A DNA stretch of 64,000 nucleotides from NCBI GenBank assembly GCA_016713025.1, contig JADJPZ010000004.1, positions 2,294,001 to 2,358,000 on the forward strand, given 5' to 3'. The translations under genes were made by a program, and so were the position numbers. The stretch is from Saprospiraceae bacterium. Its GTDB lineage: Bacteria; Bacteroidota; Bacteroidia; Chitinophagales; Saprospiraceae. This document shows positions 48,338 through 56,550 of this stretch, piece after piece (positions within the stretch are counted from its first letter, which is position 1; every line of letters starts with the position of its first letter). The notes beneath the pieces are model-generated. The model searched no databases. It was not told the origin of the DNA and saw only the letters and a list, made by a program, of their open reading frames with translations.

Positions 48338-48597
48338 AATTCGGGATGTATTATTTAATTTCCAAAATTGCTATTTCCATTGCTATTATAATTAGTCTCT
48401 CAGGTTGTTGCAAAGAACAACAACATAAAGATTGCAGTCTCCTGCCCGACCCAGGACCCTGCAAAGCATTATTTAAAAAATACTATTACGACCAAAATGA
48501 GAAAAAATGCAAACAATTCAATTGGGGTGGTTGTGATGGAGTAGTACCTTTTGAAACCCTTGAAGACTGTCAGAAGAAATGTTCTTGTGGAAATTAA
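48334..48597 (+). CDS. Lipoprotein with a single Kunitz/BPTI protease-inhibitor domain
   Basis: An 87-residue lipoprotein: signal and lipobox SLSGC (Cys25), then a full Kunitz domain (about 34-83). Its six cysteines (34, 43, 59, 67, 79, 83) have the spacing of bovine pancreatic trypsin inhibitor, one residue shorter only between the fourth and fifth. The reactive loop reads GPCKA, so P1 is Lys44 and P1' Ala45, identical to BPTI and predicting trypsin-type inhibition. FNWGGC matches the Kunitz GGC motif. It overlaps the preceding gene by 4 bases. As a surface or periplasmic lipoprotein it could guard against host or predator proteases, or block a self-made protease; that is inference. Confidence 0.9.
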   Translation: MKFGMYYLISKIAISIAIIISLSGCCKEQQHKDCSLLPDPGPCKALFKKYYYDQNEKKCKQFNWGGCDGVVPFETLEDCQKKCSCGN

Positions 48598-48683
48598 TCT
48601 AAATTAATCTTGTTTCCACTATCCAATAATACACGTGTTAAAAATTTGAAACTTCATTGGGACTTGTTCCCGCCAAAATAGCT

Positions 48684-48691
48684 TAACTTTG
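48684..48691 (+). promoter_or_regulatory. -7 promoter box of nadC
   Basis: TAACTTTG, 28 bases before the GTG start of nadC. Confidence 0.45.
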
Positions 48692-48718
48692 CAGCCTTAA
48701 AAAAAAGAATCAAGCAAA

Positions 48719-49579
48719 GTGGAACCAATAAAAGATAAAATTCAGTTAGAGAGATTTATTTTTGAAGGACTATATGAAGATGTGAAGCAAGGAGACCATA
48801 CATCGCTTGCCTGTATTCCCGCAGATGACCGCAGCCGCGCAAAGCTATTGGTAAAAGCAGAAGGCGTCATAGCTGGAGTTCAGGTAGCGGAGGCTATTTT
48901 CCACCATGTAGATCCATCATCGGTTATTGATATCAAAATAGAAGACGGACAGGATGTGCAGTATGGAGATATAGCTTTTTATGTAGAATGCAATACCCGT
49001 GCACTACTAAAAGCAGAACGACTCGTACTCAATATCATGCAAAGATTGAGTGGCATAGCTACCCTTAGCAGCAGATTTGCCTTTGAAGTGGAAGGCTTGC
49101 CGGTCAAAATTCTTGACACCCGCAAGACTACACCTATTCTAAGATTTTTGGAAAAATGGGCTGTCAAAGTCGGTGGGTGCTACAACTACAGGACAGGCTT
49201 GTATGACTGGATTATGATCAAGGACAATCATGTAGATGCCTGCGGATCGCATACAGAAGCCATCAGACAAGTACACAAATATCTGAAAGTCAATAATTTG
49301 AATCTAAATATCACAGTGGAAGTCCGTAACCTGGTAGAGCTCCAGGAAGTGATCGAAGTTGGTGGTATCACACGGATCATGTTTGACAATTTCGAATTGC
49401 CCATTCTCGCAGAGGCAGTAGCCCATGTCAATGGAAGATTTGAAACCGAAGCATCAGGAGGAGTGACTTTAAACACGGTCAGAAAAATAGCAGAGACAGG
49501 AGTTAATTTTATTTCGGTCGGTGCACTGACACATTCTGCCGGCTGTCTGGATCTGAGCCTGAAAGTCATCAAGGATTGA
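48719..49579 (+). CDS. nadC: Quinolinate phosphoribosyltransferase (nicotinate-nucleotide pyrophosphorylase)
   Basis: NadC converts quinolinate and PRPP to nicotinate mononucleotide in de novo NAD synthesis. The 286-residue protein carries LVLNIMQRLSGIAT, the active-site segment DTRKTTPILRFLEKWAV and KDNHVDACG, and the C-terminal barrel motif GGVTLNTVRKIA and ISVGALTHS. It starts at GTG 48719; the nearest upstream in-frame stop is at 48698 and no other start codon lies between. A gene of unknown function follows after three bases. Confidence 0.95.
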   Translation: MEPIKDKIQLERFIFEGLYEDVKQGDHTSLACIPADDRSRAKLLVKAEGVIAGVQVAEAIFHHVDPSSVIDIKIEDGQDVQYGDIAFYVECNTRALLKAERLVLNIMQRLSGIATLSSRFAFEVEGLPVKILDTRKTTPILRFLEKWAVKVGGCYNYRTGLYDWIMIKDNHVDACGSHTEAIRQVHKYLKVNNLNLNITVEVRNLVELQEVIEVGGITRIMFDNFELPILAEAVAHVNGRFETEASGGVTLNTVRKIAETGVNFISVGALTHSAGCLDLSLKVIKD

Positions 49580-49582
49580 CCT

Positions 49583-50074
49583 ATGAGCAAACTGGATAGG
49601 ATATTGCACTATTTTCCTGAAACGGCACTGCCTGTGCTGATTTCAGAAGATCATCTGAGTGAGTATGAGGCCGAAAGCGAGCCATTTCCCCAATCCTTTG
49701 TTGAAGAAGTATTACTTGAGTGGGAGAAGGAAGCTGATGAATTTACGGAGTTCATTCCTTGTTTTCGATTGCCGAAAGAAGAAAAATTTGAAACAGTGAT
49801 TTACTGGAAAGGCGGCTTACTGAGATATGATTTTATTATGGTCACGCTTGATAAAAACGGCGAACTCATCAATAAAAAATCGATAGCAAACACCATTGTC
49901 AATGACAATATCATTAAAAAATCAGTAGCTTCTATCGAACCCGACCTGATCATCAATATCATAGCAGGTCAGACACTGGATGGAGAAGAATATGATGCCA
50001 ATATGTCCAAATCTTTCTCCATGGAGATCCTGCCTTCAGGTGAGATCATCTTTGCAATGGAAGGGTTGAACTGA
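49583..50074 (+). CDS. Hypothetical protein in the nadC operon
   Basis: A 163-residue acidic soluble protein with no signal peptide or motif I recognise. It is rich in glutamate, shows several predicted beta strands (YWKGGLLRYDFIMVTLDKNGEL; MEILPSGEIIFAM) and starts 3 bases after nadC, indicating cotranscription. No function is inferred. Confidence 0.8.
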   Translation: MSKLDRILHYFPETALPVLISEDHLSEYEAESEPFPQSFVEEVLLEWEKEADEFTEFIPCFRLPKEEKFETVIYWKGGLLRYDFIMVTLDKNGELINKKSIANTIVNDNIIKKSVASIEPDLIINIIAGQTLDGEEYDANMSKSFSMEILPSGEIIFAMEGLN

Positions 50075-50084
50075 TACTTTATTA

Positions 50085-50270
50085 TATCTTTACAAATTTA
50101 TGGCCCACGATATCAGACCTGTTAAAATTCCATTGATTGTCATTGGGTTCTACTTGTTTCCAGTGGACATCGCCAAATGTCATTTGCCTTACAGATTTTG
50201 TTCCGCATTCATTCAATACGAGGTAATAGACAAAATTAATGTTAATAAAGGCTGAAAGCCTTATAAACAT
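50085..50270 (-). pseudogene. Possible 3' fragment of a gene cut by an insertion
   Basis: An open frame encoding YLVLNECGTKSVRQMTFGD and NDNQWNFNRSDIVGH up to the stop at 50082-50084, with a protein-like composition and no plausible upstream part. It lies between the nadC operon and the transposase relic, so it may be the remnant of a gene truncated by the insertion. Weakly supported. Confidence 0.3.
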
Positions 50271-50294
50271 TAGCTTTGCGTCAAAATAATGTAA

Positions 50295-50734
50295 ATGAAT
50301 AAAAAAATTGCTTTTATTGTTCTAGTAAAATAGTTAGAAAAAATGGCAAATATAGAGGTAAGCAAAAGTATTTATGCTTGAGTTGTAACAAACAATTTCA
50401 CCAAAGATCTCAAATAGATATAAAAGAATTATATGAGAATTACATTCAAAGGAAGCAAACCTATAGACAACTTTCAACCAAATATGGAGTAAGTGAGAAA
50501 ACCATTCAAAGGAAACTAGATAAATATCAGTTTAGTCATCAAGCTAAAGAAACCAGAATAGTCACAATAGTAATGGACACAACCTATTGGGGTAGGAACT
50601 TTGGAGTAATGCTCTTTAGAGATTCAATAAAACGAGAAAACTTTTTTGTACTCATAATTTTTACATATTTTGAGCATCGGCCAAAACTTGACCATTTCAT
50701 AAAATGGTATATTCTATGGGCTAAGCCAAGATAG
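50295..50734 (+). pseudogene. Remnant of an IS256-type transposase with N-terminal zinc finger
   Basis: After a one-base deletion at an A7 tract (50301-50307) the frame reads CFYCSSKIVRKNGKYRG then KQKYLCLSCNKQFHQR, a CxxC...CxxC zinc motif typical of the 'variant Zn-binding' IS256 transposases, an HTH (YRQLSTKYGVSEKTIQRKLD) and the first catalytic Asp in VMDTTYWGRNFGV. The sequence then loses similarity and stops at 50734, so the other catalytic acids are missing. It cannot be active. Confidence 0.75.
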
Positions 50735-50799
50735 TTCGAATTGGAAGAACCAACATTTGTCATAATAAAGACCAATATTTACTCTTAGTATTCAAACAG

Positions 50800-52302
50800 T
50801 TACATCCATTTCCTTTTGTCCGATTCGGATTTATATAGTAGTAAATCCATAAGTTCGATGCAGGTATTATGACCTATATATGGAATTCTAAGCTTACCTG
50901 ATGCAGTATGTAGTGTGACAGAAGCTAGTCGATTTCTTGTTTGGTATGGACTCTGGTGCATTTCCACAGATTGAATCTTGAACATAGGCATCACTTCAGC
51001 TTTATCGCCAAAGACCCCACCGCGGATATAAATCATATCGTCATTGGTTCCGAATTGTAGTTTTTTATAATTCATATATCTCGTGGCACAAAAATAAAGA
51101 TACAGCAAAACTGCCACTATTATCTTGTCATACTGGCTGGCAATAATGAGTCCGGTACACACCAAAGATAGCAACAAGAACGTCATTACTGCAAACCTCA
51201 GAAAGTATCTTTTATCAATACTGTGCAGCGTAATATCATTTTCAAAATCCTTTTGACCAAACAATGTTTCTGTCACCTGTCTGATATGTTGTACACTGCA
51301 TCCCGGGATTTTAATATTGCTCTTAGAATTGACTTCATTGCTGGAAGCCTGATTTAGCGCCAGGTCTTTAAATCCCATCCATCGCTTCAGTAAATTGTCA
51401 GACCATGAGATGTGCTGAATTTTGTGATCGAGAGCAGATACTTCCTTTTTGGTAAACAGGCCACTTTCAATTTTGAATCCTGTGGCAGATCGGAGTAATT
51501 TTAAATCATAATGGCTGATCAATGTTCTGACAAGGGAGATCAGGACGGAAACTACAAGGAAAAAAGTCATCAACGCCAATACAACATAAAAACCAACTTC
51601 CCATTCCGGTATCTCATCTGAATATTCATCTACATCTACTCCGACTTCTTGCAGATTTTGATATATCCAAAAGAAAAACAACAAAATCAAACCGCCTGAC
51701 TTAATGTGATTTTCAGTAAGACCTACTTTCAGGAGCTGCAATGGTAGAATACCCATGATAAGTTTATAGTTTTCCTGTGCAGTTTGCGACTTATCTATTG
51801 AATTTAACGGAGATTCAGAAAGCACCGCCACTTTCTTTTGCGACATGATCATTTCACGCAGTGCATAAGCTTTGTCCGCTTCTATGGCATGAAATTCAAA
51901 CTCGTTTTTTTCTGAGCCTGCCGTATCAAGTTTTATTCTCAGGACTGAAAAAAACTGATGGATGATATTCTGTTCAAAATTGATGGTCTGGATTCTTTCA
52001 AAGGGTACAGATATTTTTTTCTTGGTAAAGACTCCTGTATGCAGGATGATTTCATTGTTTTGGATGATAAAATACGTCCTGAAAAAGTTGATAATGGAGT
52101 ATATCATTGAAATCACAGATCCAACCACTAAAGCCCAAATAATATACTGACCTTTATTTTTTGAACCACCTACCAGAATCACTAGTATTGCCGGAAATAT
52201 TTGGCGTACCACTACATTGACTGTCTTAAACAATATCATCACGATGGCGATGTATGACTGTCTTGTAGGGATAGAAAAATCATATTCATTTTTCTTCATC
52301 AT
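50800..52302 (-). CDS. Membrane protein with bacterial PH domains (YdbT-like)
   Basis: A 500-residue inner-membrane protein with several membrane pairs and three bPH_2 domains (e.g. NEIILHTGVFTKKKISVPFERIQTINFEQN; GFKIESGLFTKKEVSALDHKIQHISW; DDMIYIRGGVFGDKAEVMPMFKIQSVEM). The repeated G-F-x-K-K...F-x-R-I-Q-x pattern is the signature. It starts inside the end of the YdbS-like gene (17-base overlap). YdbS/YdbT pairs in Firmicutes affect competition or stress response; here the role is unknown. Confidence 0.85.
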   Translation of the reverse strand: MMKKNEYDFSIPTRQSYIAIVMILFKTVNVVVRQIFPAILVILVGGSKNKGQYIIWALVVGSVISMIYSIINFFRTYFIIQNNEIILHTGVFTKKKISVPFERIQTINFEQNIIHQFFSVLRIKLDTAGSEKNEFEFHAIEADKAYALREMIMSQKKVAVLSESPLNSIDKSQTAQENYKLIMGILPLQLLKVGLTENHIKSGGLILLFFFWIYQNLQEVGVDVDEYSDEIPEWEVGFYVVLALMTFFLVVSVLISLVRTLISHYDLKLLRSATGFKIESGLFTKKEVSALDHKIQHISWSDNLLKRWMGFKDLALNQASSNEVNSKSNIKIPGCSVQHIRQVTETLFGQKDFENDITLHSIDKRYFLRFAVMTFLLLSLVCTGLIIASQYDKIIVAVLLYLYFCATRYMNYKKLQFGTNDDMIYIRGGVFGDKAEVMPMFKIQSVEMHQSPYQTRNRLASVTLHTASGKLRIPYIGHNTCIELMDLLLYKSESDKRKWM

Positions 52303-52816
52303 CGCTTTTTGCCACTTTTTGGGTGATAAAGTTTTTTAATGCATTGGCCTTCTCCTGGGTCAGGCCTGGTATACTAAGGTCGCTTCCGCTGCCTCCCGCA
52401 GTAAACAATGACAATTGTGTCAACCCAAACCATCGCTCTATAGGACCTTGTTCTGTCTCGCAATGCTGCACCCTGTTAAATGGTATGACAAGCACGGAAC
52501 GAAAGAAAATCCCTGATTTGTAAAGGATGTCTTTTTCTCTGATGGCATATCCTTCATAGTCATATGATTTTATGGCTAGTACACAAAATAAGCCTGTCAG
52601 TACGGACCAAAGTACACTGAACAGCAGTATCCAGGGAAACTGATAAAGTTCTGGCACTGCAAATTCAACTCCCAGATACACCAATAAAATAATCAGGCAG
52701 AAAAACAAGGTGATATATACATTGACTTTTTTGTATGCAGGATCAAGTTTTTCATATGAAATATGCTCTATAGAAGGCATAGTCTCGGAAGCTAATTGCG
52801 GGTTTTGAAATTGCAT
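52286..52816 (-). CDS. Membrane protein with one bacterial PH domain (YdbS-like)
   Basis: A 176-residue protein with two N-terminal membrane helices (about 35-85) and one bPH_2 domain (about 90-170, YAIREKDILYKSGIFFRSV and PFNRVQHCETEQGPIERWFG). It precedes and overlaps the larger bPH-domain gene, forming a YdbS-YdbT-type pair in the inner membrane. A clean promoter box was not seen. Confidence 0.85.
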   Translation of the reverse strand: MQFQNPQLASETMPSIEHISYEKLDPAYKKVNVYITLFFCLIILLVYLGVEFAVPELYQFPWILLFSVLWSVLTGLFCVLAIKSYDYEGYAIREKDILYKSGIFFRSVLVIPFNRVQHCETEQGPIERWFGLTQLSLFTAGGSGSDLSIPGLTQEKANALKNFITQKVAKSDDEEK

Positions 52817-52882
52817 AAAAGGTTGCTTTCTTTTTTCAAATCACAAGGTAAAAACAAAATCCATTTAATTAGTTCTATTTGG

Positions 52883-53128
52883 GAGTATGTTTAGACTTTT
52901 ATCATTTGGCTCCAAGTGGCAAATTTTATTTTGTCCTTCCTACCTTGCCGTAAGGAAGGCAGGCTTTAATTTTATTTCTCTTATCAAAGTCTTACCTGAT
53001 TTTAACAGAACCTAAATTACGGTCTTTGCCCGATTGTGAACAATTTACTCCGGTTCAGAGTCCTATAGATAAAAGTTCATATTTCATTTCCTCACTTTCG
53101 TACAAACATAAAAATTTAAACATAACTC
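52883..53128. mobile_element. MITE-like element, GAGTATG family type B, copy 3
   Basis: 246 bp from GAGTATGTTTAGAC to TTTAAACATAACTC. Its first 35 bases match the left of 7494-7721; the interior is largely different. The flanks do not repeat exactly. Confidence 0.65.
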
Positions 53129-53158
53129 TAATTATTATTACGGCAGTTTTAATATGAT

Positions 53159-53340
53159 ACCTAAAAACCTAAAATGAATTTCCTATTGCATGACTAAACT
53201 GCTTCAAAATCAGTCTCTCGTCATAGGACGAGATCACTTTCTTTTCGTCACCATAGATGTCCACTATGATTCATCAAAGAAAGTGCTGATTTTATTGCAT
53301 TTTAGCCATTCATAACGGAACTCATTTTAGATATTTAGGT
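53159..53340. mobile_element. MITE-like element, ACCTAAA-ended family D, copy 2
   Basis: 182 bp between ACCTAAAAACCTAAAATGA and CTCATTTTAGATATTTAGGT, which are inverted repeats over 20 bases with three or so mismatches. The interior holds GTCTCTCGTCATAGGACGAG and TTTCTTTTCGTC-type short palindromes and no gene. Confidence 0.7.
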
Positions 53341-53382
53341 GTTACTTGTATACTTCTGGTGGAGAGATATACTTGGGATTAA

Positions 53383-53535
53383 GAGTATGTTTTAATTTTT
53401 ATTGCCTTAAAATCAAGGCATTATGAACCTGACTCCAAAATAATCGCCTTATTTAGGTCGCTAAATTCGTTGATTATTTTATTGCCAGAACCATAATCTA
53501 TAGATTTACAACTAAGAAAAATTTTAAACATACTC
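53383..53535. mobile_element. MITE-like element, GAGTATG family type A, copy 3
   Basis: 153 bp, opposite orientation to 33401-33553, with TAA directly repeated on both sides (3-bp target duplication). The left and right halves carry CAAGGCATTATGAACCTGAC and CAGAACCATAATC, as in the other type A copies. The rest of 52817-53754 is empty apart from the terminator. Confidence 0.75.
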
Positions 53536-53644
53536 TAAGTAGGATTACCTCCATGGACACAATATCTCCAGTAATTCCAATTTTTTTTAAAAGATATTTA
53601 CCTGAATAGATGACTCCAAATTTCAAGAATCTATAATACTAAAA

Positions 53645-53670
53645 AAGCCGGTCATTGTAGAGACCGGCTT
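53645..53670 (-). terminator. Terminator of the DUF937-OmpA gene
   Basis: 9-bp stem AAGCCGGTC / GACCGGCTT, 8-base loop, followed by six T residues on the minus strand. Confidence 0.85.
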
Positions 53671-53754
53671 CGAAAATTATTTATTTAATATTTAATGCAT
53701 TAAGATCAAAACGCTTCATTATATAGTTGCTTTTGACCATAAAAACCAAATATC

Positions 53755-55001
53755 TTACTTTTCAGTGATTCTTACTGCAATTCTTCTGTTTTGCTGACGT
53801 CCTTCTTCGGTAGTATTATCTCCTACAGGGAATTTATCACCATATCCTTCAGGAGCCAAACGTCCTTTTTCAACACCAAGCTTTTCAAGTTCTGCCACAA
53901 CATTAAATGCTCTGTCTGTAGAAAGTCTCAGATTGGATTTTGAATCTCCCACATTGTCAGTATATCCTCCTACTTTAAGTTTTACCTTAGAGAAAGCTTT
54001 AAGTACTTCAGCTATATTTTTTAATTGCTCCTGACTGGAAGCCTGTAAAGTAGCTTTACCTGTATCAAAAAGAAGTCTGTCAAAATTGAACCAAGCTGTT
54101 GGATCATTTTTATCAGCGATCGGTCCTGCAGCTTCGATAGCTGAAATCAGTTTGCTCTCTATACCATCAGCAGCAGCTCCTACAAGCTCGAATCCGGATG
54201 ATAATTTGTAAGAGAAAAGTTTACTGACTGCTGCTCCAAGCGAATCAGCAGCAGCACCTGCGGCATCCATGGCTTGATTTGCAGTTGAGTCAACAGCTTC
54301 AATAGCATCTGTGGTAGCATCAACAGCTTTTTTACCACATCCTTTTGTGCTCAGCCAGTAAAGTACTGCAGCACCCAAAAGTACAGGAAGCAACCATTTC
54401 AGCCAGTTATTGCCACCTGACGAAGGTACGCTTGTGTTGATATTAGTATTCACTTTTGGAGCAGAACCAAAATCAGCAAAATTGAGCAGACTACCTAAGC
54501 CTGATGGAAGAGCAGCATTCACAAAACTTTTTTGACCTCCTAATAAGTCAGTCAAAGCGGATAATCCTTTCCCTTTGATTTGATTTCCAATGATGCTCAT
54601 CAAAAATGGTGCAGCCATTTTGAGTAATGAAGAAGTAGAACCACTCTTCATACCACTCAACCCAGTAATTAAATCAATTACTCCGCCTGATTTGTTTCCT
54701 AATAGTGCATCTACAATTCCACCTCCGGAATTGAGTAATCCATTCACATTGGAAGCTCCACCACCGAAAATCCTGCGATATTACCTAAACTTCCCAAATC
54801 GAGTTTTCCGATAATATCCATAAGGCCTTGAGCACCTGATGCAGTACTTGATTTTTGAATCGCCGAACCCAATAGGGCTGGCATAATACCACCTAAAGCT
54901 GATGTTACTGAAGATTCTGACTCACCCAGAAAAGAACTTGCTTGTTTTGCTAAGTGACCAGATACCTGATCTTTTACTAAGTCTAATAAGTTGATTGACA
55001 T
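53755..55001 (-). CDS. DUF937 protein fused to an OmpA-like domain, frameshifted
   Basis: The gene starts at ATG 55001 (MSINLLDLVKDQVSGHLAKQ) and, after restoring one T in the A4 run 54767-54770, runs to 53755 for about 415 residues. The first frame (54744-55001) ends falsely in FSVVELPM; the second starts MNGLLNSGGGIVDA. It has an N-terminal DUF937 domain (about 1-190), a single membrane-like helix (WLLPVLLGAAVLYWL), an alanine-rich linker and a C-terminal OmpA domain (VGGYTDNVGDSKSNLRLSTDRAFNV; GYGDKFPVGDNTTEEGRQQNRR). It may anchor to peptidoglycan. Confidence 0.82.
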
Positions 55002-55100
55002 TTTTAATTTGTTTTTATGGTTAAAAAAATATAAGAACTGGCATATCAACAGCCGCAATTTAAGACTGCAATAAAACATTTAGTCACACTTAATTTATAA

Positions 55101-55108
55101 CAAAGATA
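55101..55108 (-). promoter_or_regulatory. Possible -7 box of the DUF937-OmpA gene
   Basis: Minus-strand TATCTTTG about 100 bases before ATG 55001. Confidence 0.35.
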
Positions 55109-55431
55109 AACACTTATATTTATATCAATTTCATTTTCAAGGTTTTAATGTTCAAATAAAAACAATGATTAACATATAGTTTGCAAATAATGTATCTGGT
55201 TGGTTGGGTATAGGCGGATTTTTTATACTGAATGCCTTTATTTCTAAGTTCATCAAATCAAAATACTAAATAACGTGAATTCGGGTTAAGGTATTTTATA
55301 GTACTTCTTTAAATAATAGAATTCCAGGCAACTACTTGACTAAAATATAATAATTCAGCATACAATTTTTCATATTATATTTATTTTTAATAATTTCTAT
55401 ATATTATTTTAATTTTAAATATAATATTTTT

Positions 55432-55439
55432 TACATTTG
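55432..55439 (+). promoter_or_regulatory. -7 promoter box of the S24 repressor
   Basis: TACATTTG, 37 bases before ATG 55476; overlaps the TTG at 55437, which is therefore not the start. Confidence 0.5.
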
Positions 55440-55475
55440 TGGCGACGAAGTTCACCAACCTTCATTTTTGAGCCC

Positions 55476-56309
55476 ATGTGTAATATTGTAACAGAAAGAT
55501 ATATCCATTGTATCGAAAAGCTTAAAGAACGCAATGAAATAAAGTCGATAAGACAGTTTGCGATTTCTGTAGATTATCATCCTCAAAATATGAATGATAT
55601 CATGAAAGGCAAACGAGATGTTACCATAGATCTGCTGAAAAACACCATCGAAGTATATCAAATCAACCCCAGCTATATCTTTTCAGGTATCGGATCTCCA
55701 TTCAATGAAGACGGTATTGTGCAGCAGCCATCAGTGAAAAATTATATTTCCAGAGAACGTATCCTTCATATACCAGTATCAGCATATGCAGGTTATACAG
55801 AGCAGTTTCATGATGAAGTTTTTTTGGAGGACTTAGTTAGTTTTTCACTCCCGGATTACAAATTCCAACATGGTACCTACAGGTGCTTTGATATCGCAGG
55901 AGATAGCATGGAGCCTTCTCTTTTTGCAGGTGATAAAGTAGTTTGCTCACAAGTAGATAACAACAATCTTTACAGCTCCGTCAGAAATAATCTGGTTTAT
56001 GTTGTGGTCCTTGATAGATCTGTAGTGATCAAAAGAGTCATTAATAAAATCAGAGAATCCGGCATATTTACCTTAATATCTGACAACAACTTTTATGAAC
56101 CATTTGACGTATCCGTAAATGAAGTCAGAGAAATCTGGCATGTAGAAGTAAAAATATCGCCATATCTCCCTTCTCCAAATAACATCAGAAATGCATTCCA
56201 TGAAGAAATGGACGGTATGAAAAAAATCATAGATCACCAATCAAGATCAATTCAGTCATTGAATCAAACTGTAGAAAAACTTCTGAAACAACACAGGGCT
56301 TTAGTGTAG
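55476..56309 (+). CDS. S24/LexA-like XRE repressor
   Basis: A 277-residue regulator (ATG 55476, MCNIVTERYIHCIEKLKERN) with an N-terminal helix-turn-helix (about 10-75, IRQFAISVDYHPQNMNDIMKGK) and a C-terminal S24 self-cleavage domain: GDSMEPSLFAGD carries the catalytic Ser, and the lysine is in VVVLDRSVVIKRV. Such proteins control prophages or stress genes. No phage genes surround it here, so I treat it as a chromosomal regulator. The end (about 245-277) is coiled. Confidence 0.85.
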   Translation: MCNIVTERYIHCIEKLKERNEIKSIRQFAISVDYHPQNMNDIMKGKRDVTIDLLKNTIEVYQINPSYIFSGIGSPFNEDGIVQQPSVKNYISRERILHIPVSAYAGYTEQFHDEVFLEDLVSFSLPDYKFQHGTYRCFDIAGDSMEPSLFAGDKVVCSQVDNNNLYSSVRNNLVYVVVLDRSVVIKRVINKIRESGIFTLISDNNFYEPFDVSVNEVREIWHVEVKISPYLPSPNNIRNAFHEEMDGMKKIIDHQSRSIQSLNQTVEKLLKQHRALV

Positions 56310-56550
56310 TAAATCAATATGAAAGAAACCAATCTGCAAGGGTAGTAAATCTTACGCTCATCTAAATGTAAGAATTATTCATGAGAAGCTATTTTTTTTG
56401 CACTTTTTCTGTTTATTAATCTAAAAGTTTATATTTTTCGCAGATTATTGAATTTAAGAAAATGGTTATTTCTGACTTGTCTTTTCTGATCACATTTTTT
56501 TTGATGACCCTTTTATATAGATTACTCTGATTTAATTTTAAGCGACATTT

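Noticed and set aside
55476..56309. S24 repressor as part of a prophage
   Set aside because: No phage structural, integrase or attachment genes are in the surrounding 10 kb.
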